From Neocallimastix lanati (nom. inval.) (taxonomy: Eukaryota; Neocallimastigomycota; Neocallimastigomycetes; Neocallimastigales; Neocallimastigaceae), in contig JACVTC010000108.1 in NCBI GenBank assembly GCA_016946835.1, positions 395,001 to 447,500 on the forward strand: DNA of 52,500 nt, written 5' to 3'. The position numbers and the translations under genes are program-made. How positions within the stretch are numbered: the stretch's first letter is position 1; each line of letters begins with the position of its first letter. Of this stretch, positions 14,969 through 30,650 are shown in pieces. The notes beneath the pieces are model-generated. The model saw nothing but the letters and a program-made list of their open reading frames with translations. It was not told the DNA's origin and did not search any database.

Positions 14969-16586
14969 TTTTTTTTTTTTAATTTTATTTCATCTGAAAA
15001 CAGTATTATATCATTTTACTTACTCATCATTGGTTCATCATCAAAAGCAATCCACTTTCTTTTTTCTGGTGGTGGTGGAACTAATAATGTATAATTATTA
15101 TTATTATTATTTATTATTTATTATTTATTATTTATTATTTATTATTTATTATTTATTTATTAATTATTTACTATTTATTATTTATTTATTAATTTTTCTT
15201 TATTTTTTATTATTTATTATTAATTATTTATTATTTATTATTTTTTATTATTTATTATTTAATTATTTAATTATTTAATTATTTAATTATTTAATTATTT
15301 AATTATTTATTATTTATTATTTATTATTGTTATTTTTATTATTATTGTGGTTATAATATCATTTATATTATATTTTTATTATTATTATTATTATTATATA
15401 ATTTATTATATATTATTATTGATAATTTATTGTTTATTTTTACTCTTCATTTTAAATAAAAAAAAATCAAATTTAAATTTTCTAATTTTAAATATTTATA
15501 ATAACAATTGTATTTAAAATTCATTTTTAAAATTTCTCTATTCATTTAGTTTAGTTCTTTTTATTATTTTTATTACTATTATTATTACTATTATTATTAT
15601 TTGATTGTGATTTTGTTTTTGTTTTTATTATTATTATTTTTTTAATTTATATTATTTTTTATCCCCCTTTTTTTTCTTTTTTTTTTTTTTTTATTTATTA
15701 ATTTTACTAATTCTAATTATATGTATATATAAATAAATATATTTTTACCTTGACATTTATCTCTTAAATATACTATAACACCTTGTGTACCATCTTGTTG
15801 TAAGTGTTGAACAATTTTTTCATTAATTGGGTTACCTTCTATACCAAGAATTTCAAGTTTAAATAAGAAACCAAATTCATTTGGTAATTCAGCCACTATA
15901 TTATCAAATAAATATAATTCCTTAAGTTCAGAAAGAAGACCCATTTCCGGTGGTAAATAAGTTAATTTATTTCCAGATATATCTAATACATTAAGATTTT
16001 TTAAATTGGATATTTCTGGAGGAATAAATAATAATTTATTATGATTTAAATAAAGTGTAGTTAAAAAGGTATATTTAAAAAGTTCTAAACTTATATTTTT
16101 AATGGCCATGCCACCAAAATCAAGAATAGTCCATTGACCAGCTTCCTTTTCGGTATTATTACTACTATTACTATTATTACTATTATTATTATTACCATGC
16201 GTAGAGTTGGAAGCTCTAGCTACAGCTGCAGCAACTCTAGCATTATGATGTGGTGATGAAGAATTTCTTGATTTCTTGGCTAATTCTAATTGTTTTTGAA
16301 TATGTACATTTTTTGAATTTGAAGCATTAACTATACTTGTAACGTGTGCTGGATTAATATTACCATTAGCCATAGAATTATTAATGCTTGAATATTGCAT
16401 TTGATGTGGTGAAGACATTAGTTGTTGCTGTTGTTGCTGTTGTTGTTGAAGAATGGAATAATATGGTGAATTATTTCCTAGTATTGCTGGTGAATCAAGT
16501 CTTGGTGAAGCTGATTGCATTTGTTGATTTTGAAACATGTTTGGGGCATAGTACATGCCATTATATGGATAAGAAGATTGTGACAT
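13448..16586 (-). CDS. CCR4: CCR4 poly(A) deadenylase of the CCR4-NOT complex (LRR + EEP nuclease)
   Basis: Five exons: 16586..15749, 15080..15024, 14827..14667, 14524..14376, 14219..13448, all GT-AG, giving 658 residues. CCR4 shortens mRNA poly(A) tails in the cytoplasm. Residues 1-150 are low complexity, with a run of nine Gln, Asn/Ser runs and a nuclear/charged patch. Residues about 150-270 are leucine-rich repeats (LTTLYLNHNKLLFIPPEI and following), the part that binds the NOT1/CAF1 side of the complex. A proline hinge (VPPPPEKRKW) leads to the endonuclease/exonuclease/phosphatase domain. Visible catalytic residues are Asn in TYNILSDKYA, Glu353 in CLQEVE (codons split by an intron), His460 in NTHLH, Asp516 and Asn518 in CGDFNS, and Asp618-His619 in SDHIP. 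All are intact, so the enzyme should be active. The C-terminal 20 residues are Ala/Gln-rich. The exon 3 acceptor was chosen as the only one that keeps phase; a few residues there are uncertain. Confidence 0.95.
14896..14971. repeat. (TTTA)n microsatellite in CCR4 intron 2
   Basis: About 19 TTTA units followed by poly(T), wholly inside the second CCR4 intron. Confidence 0.92.
15100..15420. repeat. Heptamer/octamer repeat array in CCR4 intron 1
   Basis: The long first CCR4 intron (15081-15748) holds TTATTTA heptamers (about 15108-15250), then AATTATTT octamers (about 15255-15305), then heptamers and ATT units. It makes this intron by far the longest of the gene. Confidence 0.9.
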
Positions 16587-17820
16587 TTTTTGTTTTTTAT
16601 AATATTATCTATATTTATATAATAAATAAAAATAAATAAAATAAAATAAAATAAAAAATATATATATAAAAAATTTTTTTTTTAATATCAATTTTTATAA
16701 TATTAATATCATTTTAAATATGTTTTTCTTTTTTTTTTTTTTTTTTTTGATAAATAACTTTGAATATATTACTATGTTTTTATATTTTATTTTTTTTTTT
16801 TTAACTTTAAAAAATAATTGATATTTTTGTTTAAACTTTATTTCCATTATTTATATATTTTTATACATAAATAATATTGATATATTGATATTAAAATAAT
16901 TAAATATACGTTCAAAAAATTCATTATATTATAAGAAAAAAGATAAAGATCAATATTACTTTATATTTATAAATTCATCTACTGAATATTAATATATTTG
17001 AATTTTCAAAACTTACAATTTACTCTATAAGTTATTTTTATATTTATCTTTAATTTATATTCCTATTAAATATATATGATATAAAATATATTAAATGAAA
17101 ATTGTTAGTAATATTTTAATTTTTATTTATTAAATATTCAATTAAAAAAGTTTTTAAAAATAAATTAATGTTTTGAAATTTTAATATTATTAAAAAAATT
17201 GTTTATTTTTTTTTTTTTTTAGAAATAATTATATATATATAATTTCAAGAACAGATTTATTATTTTTGCCAAACAATTTAAATTTAAAATTAAATTCAAT
17301 ATATCATTTATTTAAACTACTTTCATTCAATGACATTTTTAATATTAATTTATTATATATGTTAATTATATATATAGATTATATAATATTTATTATTTAA
17401 AATCTTCATAAGTTGTTTAATCCATTTTATTTAAAAGTAATGCTGTAAATATTTTTTAAAAAGTTCATAAAAGTTTTTAATTTTTATTTGAAATTAATAT
17501 TATAAAATTTTTTTTTATTTTGAATTACTGATTAAAATAATTTTATTATACTATATTTTTCTTTTTCTGTATTTTAATTAATGTTGATTTTTGTAATTAG
17601 TGATTCATCAATTTTTTGATGTTTCATCAAAAATTAATTTTAAATTTATAAAATTATTTTTTTTTTAGCAACAAAATTATTTCCAATAAGTTTATATATT
17701 AAAATATTAATATTAGTTTATTACTCAAACAATAAATAACATCAATAATATCATAATATTTATTTTAAGGAAAAATTTTCATTTTATTCATAAATGATTT
17801 TAATATTTATTTATATATAG

Positions 17821-17824
<4 letters not shown>

Positions 17825-17870
<46 letters not shown>

Positions 17871-17875
17871 TATTT
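17825..17875. repeat. (ATT)n microsatellite
   Basis: About 16 ATT units with one ATTACT interruption near the right end. Confidence 0.9.
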
Positions 17876-18235
17876 ATATTAAAATAATCTTTCGCTCGTT
17901 TCTAAATTCCTTTTTTGCTATTTTTTTCCCTTTCCTTTTTCACTTTGAAAATTTATATATATGTATATATGTATAATAAAAAATAGAATTAAAAGTTTAT
18001 TTACAAAATTTAAAATTTAAAAACGATAATTGATGAAATTTTTATTACATATATTAAATTAAATAATATATATAATAAATGTTTTTATTTTTTCTTTTTC
18101 TTTTTTAATTTTTTTTTTTTTTTTTTTTTTTTATTATTTATTTTGATAAATGTTAATGAAATGAATAATATTCAATATATATAAAGAAAACAAAGAAAAT
18201 ATAATACTAAATTATTTTTCTTCCTTTTTCTTTTT

Positions 18236-18267
<32 letters not shown>

Positions 18268-18435
18268 GAATTTTAATTTTAATTTTAAAAAAAAAAAAAA
18301 AATTTATAAAATATTTAAAATATTTAAAATAATAATATTAATAAATAATTAATGATTATAATTTATAATATGAATTGTTTATATTATGGATAAAAATTTT
18401 TAATTATTGAACATTTAGTTATTAAGTTATATATT

Positions 18436-18510
18436 TAGTTATTTATTTAGTTATTTAGTTATTTATTTAGTTATTTATTTATTTAGTTAGTTATTTATTT
18501 GTTTGTTTAG

Positions 18511-18593
<83 letters not shown>

Positions 18594-18596
18594 TTT
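18436..18596. repeat. TTTA array grading from TTAG-interrupted to pure
   Basis: The left half mixes TTAG and TTTA units; the right half (from about 18515) is pure TTTA. This suggests an array that decays at one edge and expands at the other. Confidence 0.9.
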
Positions 18597-20200
18597 TAAT
18601 AATTTTAATTCATATTAAATTTTATTAAATGAAGCTTTTATTATATAAAATTATTTTTAATAAAATATTGTTTTTTACCGTTAAATATACACTATACATC
18701 AATAAATATTTCGTTATTGAGTTTTTTAACTATCACATTTTTTAACTGATAATATTACGAGTATTTAATATTATGAATAATTTTTAAAAATATATAGTAA
18801 ATTAAAAGCTTTAAATGAAATAAAAAAAAAAAAAAAGCATATTTTGATGTTAATAATAATTAAATTTTATTAAAAAAGTAAAATAATTAGTATTTATAAA
18901 AATTTTGTAACAAAATATTGGATGATAAGGAAAATTAAATTTTATTATATAAGAAAATACTCCCTAAAAATTATTACAATAATAAAAAGATGGGGTCTCT
19001 TCATTTATCCATATTATAAATATAGATTTAAATATATTAAATATATCGTAAATACATTTTAATAAAATAAATAAGTTTTATTTAAATATTTTACTATAAT
19101 GAAATATAAGTTCATTAGCAAAGTTAGATAAAATATCTTTATAATAATTATTATTTTTTAAAAAAAAAAAAATAATAATATATATATATATATTATTCAC
19201 ATAATAATAATTATCAAATTAATTTTTAAAATTATCATAAATTACGTGTGTATATATATATATAAATATAAGAAATAAAGAAAAAAATATTATCGAATAT
19301 ATTTATATATAAAAGAAATAAAGAAAAAAAAATATTATAGAGTATATTTATATATTCTTTTGTATATATTTTAGATAAAGTAAAGCTCAAATAATAATAT
19401 TTATCTTAAAAAAAATATTTTAAAAAGTTTTTAGATTTATATAATTTTACATTATTATAAATTTTCAGTTTTCCTTTTTTTATTATATATTAATATAATT
19501 ATTAGACTTTATTATTCAACTTTATCAGATCTATTAGAGTATCTGATGTTTAATCTTATATTTAACTACATTTTTTTGTAAAATTATAATAGATTTTATC
19601 ATGATTAATAAAACTTTGTAATTACAGTCATATAAACTAAACCATATTGAAGTTATTTAATTTTTTAAAAATTTTTAATTATTTTTAATTTTATAATTTA
19701 TTTTAATATTACATATAATCCATTAAATTATTATATCATTAAAAGTATAAATTAAAACTATGAAAGTGTTAAACCTAACCTATATTTAAATTTTTATACT
19801 TAACAAAAAACTAAAGATAGAAAAAACAAATTTTTATTACAAATATCTATAACCATAGATAGAAAAGAAATTTTTATAAAATTTTCTATAATTAAATCAT
19901 AGAAATTATTATTTTAAAATTCTATTATAAATATTTGTAATATACATAATTGATAATTAATAATCAGAGGACTTTATAAATTTTAATCAACAATGCAAAA
20001 TAAAATATTAATATTATACTGAACTAATTATCGTTATATTATTTATTTTATAAAAGTATTAATACCAATTAATATATTAACGACTTCATTATTAATTATT
20101 TTTTATAAATCTTTATAATTATTATTTATTTAAAATTTTAAAATCTATACGTTTGATAATTAGGTATATTGTAATGATTCCCAAATTAATGATCCATTTA

Positions 20201-20246
<46 letters not shown>

Positions 20247-21297
20247 TATGAAAGAAAATTGAATTATTATTTCTTTGAAAATAATAAAAATAATACAAAG
20301 TATAAAATAAATGCTAAATTATAAAACATTGGTTCAATTACATATTGCAATTTTAATTTTTTAAATATTTTTTTATATATATTTTATAGTTATCATTATG
20401 AATTAATATACTTATTAAAAAATAATTATAAAAAATACATTTAATATTTATATTTATTATTATAATTTCATTATTGTAGAAATTTATTGATTTAATTAAT
20501 TTTTTTTTTCTTGAGCTAATTTATTAATAAAAAAAAAAAAACATTAATTTTGTTTTATTGATTTCATTCATCGATTTTAATTATATAAATAAAAAAATAA
20601 ATAAATAAATATATATGTATATATATATAAGAATATAAAAAATGAGTATAAATGTTAACAAACAATATTGAAAACTACTACTTTGTTTTTATGAGTAGAA
20701 TCATTGAAACTCTTAATCGTTTAAAATATAGGCTATTTAAGAATTATAAATGTCAGTTTTATTAATATATTACTGTAAACATGCCTATATTGTACAATAT
20801 ATGTTTAGCTTTTTTTAACATATATACTACTTTACCTCAAATTATGCATACTTTTGATATAGCATTAATAAATATTTATTTCTTAGAACAAATTAAATCA
20901 ACTTATATCTTTACCATGAAACTTATTCATTAATTTAAATATATAATATTTTTTAAAACATTTGAAGATTATTTCATATATATTTTATGTATTCTATAAT
21001 TTTCCCCTAAATTTAGTTATTCTGAAAGAATAATTTGAATTATTAATAAATCTATTTATTTCATTTTATATTTATTAACTATGATTAAAATTTTCCAAAT
21101 CATCTTCAAAAACTTAACTATTAATAATTATATTTATATTTTAGGTATATTATATTTATATTTTAGGTAAATTATATTTATATTAATACTAATTTTTTTT
21201 AAGAATAACTTCAGTTTTGTGGATAAAACTTGTAAAGCTATTATATTTCGATTTTCGATTTTGTCAATAAAACTTTTTAATGTTTGACTTTTTTCTT

Positions 21298-21342
<45 letters not shown>

Positions 21343-22844
21343 TAATATTAATAAGTTTAATATTATGGAATGAATCCCCACTATTATTTTAACTATTTTA
21401 TTATATTATTTATGGAAACTCTCCAGTTTTTCCCAGTTTAAAGTATTATTATGATTAGCTCTTTAGTTTTATATCATTTGTTATTTAATTTGTCTTCTTT
21501 TTTAGTTTATAAGATACTAAATTATTATTTTTTAAAACTCTTTTTTTTTTTTTTTTTTTTTTTTTTATTCGATTATTAAGTTTTAATTATATATATAATA
21601 TTATTTCTTTCTAGTTATCGTAACTATAAGTTCATTTAAAGTCTTGAAATTTATAAAGTTTATATAATGTTCATACCTCGTTTAGTTTTTCATCTTTTCA
21701 TTAGTGTGTTTCTTCTATTATTTATCAAGTAGTTTTAGATTTTTTTTTTTTCAATTTTAAAAATTTATAGTACATCTTCAATAAAGATATCTATTTTCCC
21801 TAAATTGATATATAATGGTAATTATTATCATAACTTAATATGTCAATTTATTTTCCTTGAAATGATACAGTATTTAGAAACTGATTCATTTTTCGGAGAA
21901 TCAATTTTGAGAGTCAAATGTGACATTTTTAATCTATTAAAAATTGATAATTTAAGTTTTACAATTATGTTAATTTCATTAATATATTTTTAAGATAAAG
22001 AGTTAACTAATATTTATTTTTAGTACAAATTTACATGTTTTTTTTTTTTTTTTTTTTTTTATATTTTTAAAATGTGGATTATTCATTAATATCATGTTTC
22101 AAAAATTTTTTGTCTTATTTCACATGTTCAAACAAAATAAATAATAATTTAGTAAATAAATAAGTAAATAAGTAAATAAGTAAATAAATAAATAAATAAA
22201 TAAATTAATTAATAAATTAATTAATAAATAAAAAAATATATATAAATGAATAAATTATAAATAAATAAATATAATAATATTAAAAAGTATTATATATATA
22301 TTGATATATATTAATTTATAATTAATAATATTTTGGTATTAATATCAAATAATTAATAATATTACCATTTCAATAATAAATATATTAAAAAATTTTTATT
22401 TAAAGATAATTTCAACATTTAATTAACTAATTATTAGTTAATAATAGAACAATAAACAAATAATTAGTTAATTTTTATCCTATTAACTACGTATATATTT
22501 ATTTATATATATGTTATTTTTCATTTCATAATTATTGTAACTTTTTGTAATATAATACAAACAATTTTGATTTCTTTTTTTATATTTATTATAATAAATT
22601 GTAATATATGATAATATATTATGTTTTCTATTTATCACAATATATTGTAATATATTGTTAACCATCACACGAATAAATTTTTGTAAAAATTTTTTAAAAA
22701 AATTTTTTTTATCGCTATTTAATATTAATTAAAGTTTTTTTTTTTTTTTAATAAAAGATTTTAATAAATTAAAAAAAAAAAAATTAAAAAATGCGATATA
22801 CACAATCAATCATTGAACAATTAAAGAAAATAAAGAAAATAAAT

Positions 22845-23270
22845 TCTCGGGACTAACACACATAAGTTTTCTGGATTGACCCATAACTACCTCCTGAATT
22901 TATATGTTGCGATTTTCATTATTCCAAGCTGTTTTCCCTTATATATGAAGTTGGCGTTCGTTCATCATGGTAAGTATTCTTATTCTAAAATATATAATTG
23001 CTAGTGCAAAGAACACTTGATCTGTGAGAAGATTAGTGTAGTTGTTCCTTTCACTCGATGATAACTCAAGAGATCACTAAAAAGAAGCCTGCCATATTAA
23101 GTTAAGTATAGAAGTATCTTTCATATTTCAGATTAGCTTTTCATAGAGAGAGGTCCGCGTTGAGGTCGAAACGTTATACAAAAAATCTAATGAAAGGTCT
23201 GATATGTTTAAGGAAGAAACTAAAGGCCTCCTCTCCTCTCGTTAATTCAAGTCTAAAAAAAAAAAAAAAG
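22845..23270 (+). mobile_element. Unidentified poly(A)-tailed non-coding island, possible SINE/LINE remnant
   Basis: About 410 bp of clearly higher complexity and G+C than its surroundings, ending in GTCTAAAA plus an A-run, the same tail form as the LINE 3' ends at 12.4, 31.6 and 33.8 kb. It contains GAGGTCCGCGTTGAGGTCGA followed by AACG (about 23149-23172). No open frame longer than a few dozen codons. GAGGTCGAAACG loosely resembles an RNA polymerase III B box, but no convincing A box precedes it. Function and family unknown. Confidence 0.45.
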
Positions 23271-26030
<2,760 letters not shown>

Positions 26031-26101
26031 ATGGAACCAGAACTTAAAGCTAAAATTATTGATGGTTTTACTATCGGAAAGTAAGGATAAAAAAAGAAAG
26101 C

Positions 26102-26141
<40 letters not shown>

Positions 26142-29100
26142 AATATAAAGGAAAAAGAAAAATATATAATAAGGAACAATTTTAGACTATAAGATTAATT
26201 GTTATTATTTTTTTTTAAATAATAATAAAGGAATATTCGTGCCAACTTAAAATTAGAAATTGAAGAATTAAAAAAGAAGGGATGTGTTCCACATTTAGCT
26301 ATTATACAAGTTGGTGCTCGTGAAGATTCTAATTCGTATGTTAGAATGAAGCAACGTGCTGCTGTTGAAGTAAATATAAATTTAATAAAAATAATATATA
26401 TTAAATTAAAATTTGAAGAAAGAAATAAATAAAAGATAAATATATATATACGTATTTTTTTTTGTTTATTAATTAAAATTTTAATAATTTTAATAAACAG
26501 GCTGGTATGGACTTCACTTTAAGAAAGGAACCAGAATCTATTACCCAAGCTGAAGTAAATATATATAATATTATATTATTTTATAATTAAAGTTTTTATT
26601 TTTTTTTTTTTTTTTTTTTTTTTTTACATAAAAAATAAAGAAAATAATATATGTATTAATGGATTTTTTTTTTTATATATATATATATTATTATTATTAA
26701 TATTTATAGTTATTAGCTATGATTAATAAGATGAATAATGATCCAGCTATTCATGGTATTTTAGTTCAATTACCTTTACCAAAACATATTGATGAAAAGG
26801 TTATTACTGAAGCTGTTGATTACCGTAAGGATGTTGATGGGTAAGTTTATTATTAATAATTATTATTAATAAAATAAAAAATTTAATTGACATTAAGAAT
26901 AATATTAATATAATATATATGCTTTTTATTAATTAATATGTATCGTATTTTATATAATATATAATATATAATATATAATATATAATATATAATATAGTTT
27001 CCATTCCTTAAATATGGGAAAACTTGTTAAGAAGGATGAAGACCCTCTCTTTGTTGCTTGTACTCCAAAGGGTTGTATTCGTTTATTAAAGGAAGTTGGT
27101 TGTCCAATATCTGGTCAACGTGCTGTTGTTATTGGTCGTAGTAATATTGTTGGTATGCCAGTCTTCCAATTATTAAATCGTTTAGATGCCACTACTACCT
27201 TATGTCACTCTAGAACTAAGAATCTTGGTGAAATTGTTAAGCAAGCTGATATTGTTATCGCTGCCGTTGGTCGTGCTCGTATGGTTAAGGGTGAATGGAT
27301 TAAGGATGGTGCTGTTGTTATTGATGTTGGTACTAATCCAGTTCCAGATGCCACTAAGAAATCTGGTTATCGTTTAGTAGGTGATGTTGAATTTGATGTT
27401 GCTATTCAACATGCCTCCAGAATTACCCCAGTCCCAAAGGGTGTTGGTCCAATGACTATTGCTATGTTAATGGATAACTTAGTTATTAGTGCTAAGCGTT
27501 ATTTTGAAGGTAACCGTGCTCCATGGACTTACTTACCAATAAAGCCACAAGTTCCAGTTCCAAGTGATATTGAAATTGCTAAGGCTCAAACTCCAAAACC
27601 AATTAAGGATGTTGCTGCTGAATTAGGTTTATACGATTCTGAATACGATTTATATGGTGAGTACAAAGCTAAGGTTAACCTTTCTATTCTTGATCGTTTA
27701 AAGAACTATAAGAATGGTAAATACGTTCTTGTTGCTGGTATTACGCCAACCCCATTAGGTGAAGGTAAATCTACTACCGTTGTTGGTTTAGTTCAATCTC
27801 TTGCTGCTCACTTAAATAAGAAGGCTATTGCTTGTGTCCGTCAACCATCTCAAGGTCCAACCTTTGGTGTTAAGGGTGGTGCTGCCGGTGGTGGTTACTC
27901 TCAAATTATTCCAATGGAAGAATTCAACCTTCACCTTACTGGTGATATTCATGCCGTTGCTGCTGCTAACAATTTATTAGCTGCTGCTATTGATACTCGT
28001 ATCTTCCATGAAAGCACTCAAACAGATAATGCTCTCTTCAAACGTTTAACTACTGTTAAGGGTAATAAGAGAGAATTTGCTCCAGTTATGTTAAAGAGAC
28101 TTGCTAAACTTAACATCAACAAGACAAATCCATTAGATCTTACTCCAGAAGAAATTAAAAAGTTTGCTAGATTAGATATTGATCCAGAAACCATTACTTG
28201 GAGAAGAGTTGTTGATACCAATGATAGATTCCTTCGTGAAATCACCATTGGTCAAAATGATACTGAAAAGGGTATTACCCGTAAGACTGGATATGATATT
28301 GCTGTTGCCAGTGAAGTTATGGCTATCTTAGCCTTAACTACCTCTCTTAAGGATATGAGAGAAAGATTAGGTAATATTGTTGTTGCTCAAAGTAAAGCTG
28401 GTGAACCCGTTACTTGTGATGATCTTGGTGTTGGTGGTGCTCTTACTGTTCTTATGAAGGAAGCTATTAAGCCAAACCTTATGCAAACTTTAGAAGGTAC
28501 TCCAGTCTTTGTTCATGCTGGTCCATTTGCTAATATTGCTCATGGTAACTCTTCTATTCTTGCTGATCAAATTGCTCTTAAATTAGTAGGTGCCAAGAAT
28601 CCAGAAGAAGAAGTTGGTTACGTTGTAACTGAAGCTGGTTTCGGTGCTGATATTGGTATGGAAAAATTCTTTAACATTAAGTGTCGTAACAGCGGTCTTG
28701 TTCCAAATGCTGTTGTAATTGTTGCTACCGTAAGAGCTATTAAGTTACATGGTGGTGCTGCTCCAGTAAAAGCTGGTCAACCCCTTCCAGAAGAATATAC
28801 TACTGAAAACTTGGACTTTGTTCAAAAGGGTATGTGTAATGTAATTAGACACATTCAAAATGCTAAGAGTTACGGTGTCAAGGTTGTTCTTGCTATTAAC
28901 AAGTTCACTACTGATACTGATGCTGAAATTGAATTAGTACGTAAACTTGCCTTGGAAGCTGGATGTGATGATGTTGCCTTAACTACCAACTGGGCTGAAG
29001 GTGGTAAGGGTGCCGTTAATTTAGCTAATGCTGTTATTAAGGCCTGTGAAGGAGATAACACTCAATTCAATTACCTTTACGACCTTAATACCTCTATTAT

Positions 29101-29440
29101 TGAAAAGATTGAAACTATTGCTAAGAAAACTTACGGTGCTGGAGCTGTTGAACTTAGTGATACAGCTAAAGCAAAAATTGAGCAATACACAAAGTTGGGA
29201 TATGATAAGCTTCCAGTTTGTATGGCAAAGACACACTTAAGTTTCACAGCTAATCCAGAAATTAAGGGTGCCCCAACCGGTTTCACTTTACCAATTCGTG
29301 ATATTAGAGCAAGTGTTGGTGCTGGTTTCATTTATCCAGTTGTTGGTACCATGCAAACCATGCCAGGTCTTCCAACTCGTCCATGTTACTATGATATTGA
29401 TATTGATCCTGAAACCGCTGAAGTTCAAGGTTTATTCTAA
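26031..29440 (+). CDS. MTHFD1: C-1-tetrahydrofolate synthase, trifunctional, cytosolic (ADE3/MTHFD1 type)
   Basis: Five exons: 26031-26080, 26231-26369, 26501-26554, 26710-26840, 26998-29440, all GT-AG, joined to 938 residues, the usual length of the family. Residues 1 to about 300 are methylene-THF dehydrogenase/cyclohydrolase: Tyr53 and Lys57 in [10 protein letters not shown] (the Tyr/Lys catalytic pair), Gln101 in [15 protein letters not shown], the NADP loop [12 protein letters not shown], and [15 protein letters not shown]. Residues about 310-938 are formate-THF ligase: ATP loop [12 protein letters not shown] (about 374-385), [20 protein letters not shown], and C-terminal [13 protein letters not shown]. 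The enzyme interconverts formate, 10-formyl-, 5,10-methenyl- and 5,10-methylene-THF for purine and thymidylate synthesis. There is no N-terminal targeting extension, so it is the cytosolic form. All key residues are present. The large last exon is noticeably richer in G+C and in preferred codons than other genes here, suggesting high expression. Confidence 0.98.
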
Positions 29441-29994
29441 GTCTAACTAAAAAAAAAAAAAATTAATAATAATATAATAATTATTTTTTTTTTAAAAGTT
29501 ATTGTTATTGTATTTCTTTCCTTTTTTTTTTATTAAAACAATAATAATTTATGAAAGGTTAAAAAAAAAAAAAATAAATTTTTTTTATTTTTATTTTTTT
29601 TTTTTGAAAATCTATTAATACAAAATTAAAGTTTACTATTTTTTTTTTTATAATTATATTTTTTAATATTAATCCAATAGAAAAATAAAAATTTTAGAAA
29701 TTTATATATAAGTTAAAAAACAAAAATGTAAAAAAAAAAAAAAAAAAATTATATTTAATTAAAATTATTTAAATACCCAATATAAAAAATAAATAAATAA
29801 AAATTCAAATAATTTAATAAAAAAAAAAAAAAAAATTCTTTTGATTATTGATTATGTATATATATATATATATATATAAATTTTATTTTATTGATTTTGT
29901 ATTATTATTTTTTATTATTTTTTTATTTTTTTTTAATTTTTTTTTTTTGTTTTGTTTTATATTTTTATTAATATTACAACAATATATTGTTGTA
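29441..29994. other. 3' flank of C1-THF synthase gene
   Basis: AT-rich, with A and T runs and an AT dinucleotide tract near 29858-29879. No gene. Confidence 0.6.
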
Positions 29995-30048
29995 GTATTA
30001 ATGTTATAATATTTAAATAAAGTTTATTCCTTGTTAAAAAAATAAAGA
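29995..30048 (+). mobile_element. Possible LINE 3'-terminal fragment
   Basis: AAATAAAGTTTATTCCTTGTTAA followed by an A-rich tail resembles AAATAAAGTTTGATCCTTGTTTAA at about 33758-33781, at the end of the LINE remnant there. Short, so only suggestive. Confidence 0.35.
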
Positions 30049-30059
30049 AGAGTTATAAC

Positions 30060-30650
30060 CTTAGAATTTGATTTTAACAAAAAGATGTAGCTAATTCAGT
30101 TAGTATATATTTTTATTTTTTTATTTTTTTTTTCATCCTTCTCATATCCAATATCAAATTGTAATGTAAACAATAATAGTGTTGATACTAATAATATAGT
30201 GAATAAATCAATTCATGTTAATGTAAGTAAATTTTCTGAATAATGAGTGTTTAAATATATATGTGATGTGGTACGGATTATATAACTTCCTTCTTTGTAG
30301 AAGAGATACAGACATTATTGATTTAAATTATAAAAAGGAATGGGAATATTTTGTTTAAGAACCAAATCATTACTGATGATCATTGAAAAACACCATTCTT
30401 AGTGCGATCTTCGGCTCTCTTTACAGAAATTATGATTTGGGCTAGTACCTAGTACTCTACAAGGGTCACTATTTCAACGGTTTAAGTGAAATCTAACCAA
30501 GGAGCGTCAACACTAAAAATGCAGTAAGACGGGCTAGCAGGGCCAATGCCTCTTAAGGTGAAGACCATGATTTCTTTCAGAGAGTCAATTCAAACCCTAA
30601 TCCGGAATAAGAATTCTCTTATAACAGAAATATTATAAACTGTAAGTGAG
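30060..30650. other. Unidentified higher-complexity non-coding island
   Basis: The core (about 30360-30625) has markedly more G and C than its surroundings and stops in all six frames. It lies between LINE fragments, so a non-coding part of an element (for example a 5' UTR) is the most likely reading. No tRNA or rRNA signature was recognised. Confidence 0.4.

Larger units (their letters stand above)
16587..22844. other. 6.2 kb AT-rich intergenic region, no gene identified
   Basis: No exon with recognisable protein similarity was found on either strand. It contains poly(T) runs up to about 40 bases, ATT and TTTA arrays, and a stretch at about 20640-22000 with less biased composition that may be decayed coding or transposon sequence. 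That stretch is full of stops on both strands and I could not assign it. Confidence 0.55.

Noticed and set aside
15030-15278. 82-codon open frame on the + strand
   Set aside because: Antisense of CCR4 exon 2 running into the intron repeat array.
21805-21993. 62-codon open frame
   Set aside because: Short, no recognisable similarity, no splice context; kept only as part of the possible relic stretch.
22483-22668. 61-codon minus-strand open frame
   Set aside because: AT-rich, biased to Asn/Ile/Tyr/Lys as expected by chance in this DNA.
23149-23172. tRNA gene or clear pol III promoter
   Set aside because: Only a loose B-box-like word; no A box at the right spacing and no cloverleaf could be drawn.
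28018-29331. Several minus-strand and other-frame open frames
   Set aside because: Shadows of the C1-THF synthase coding sequence, which has few T/A-ending stops in other frames because of its codon bias.
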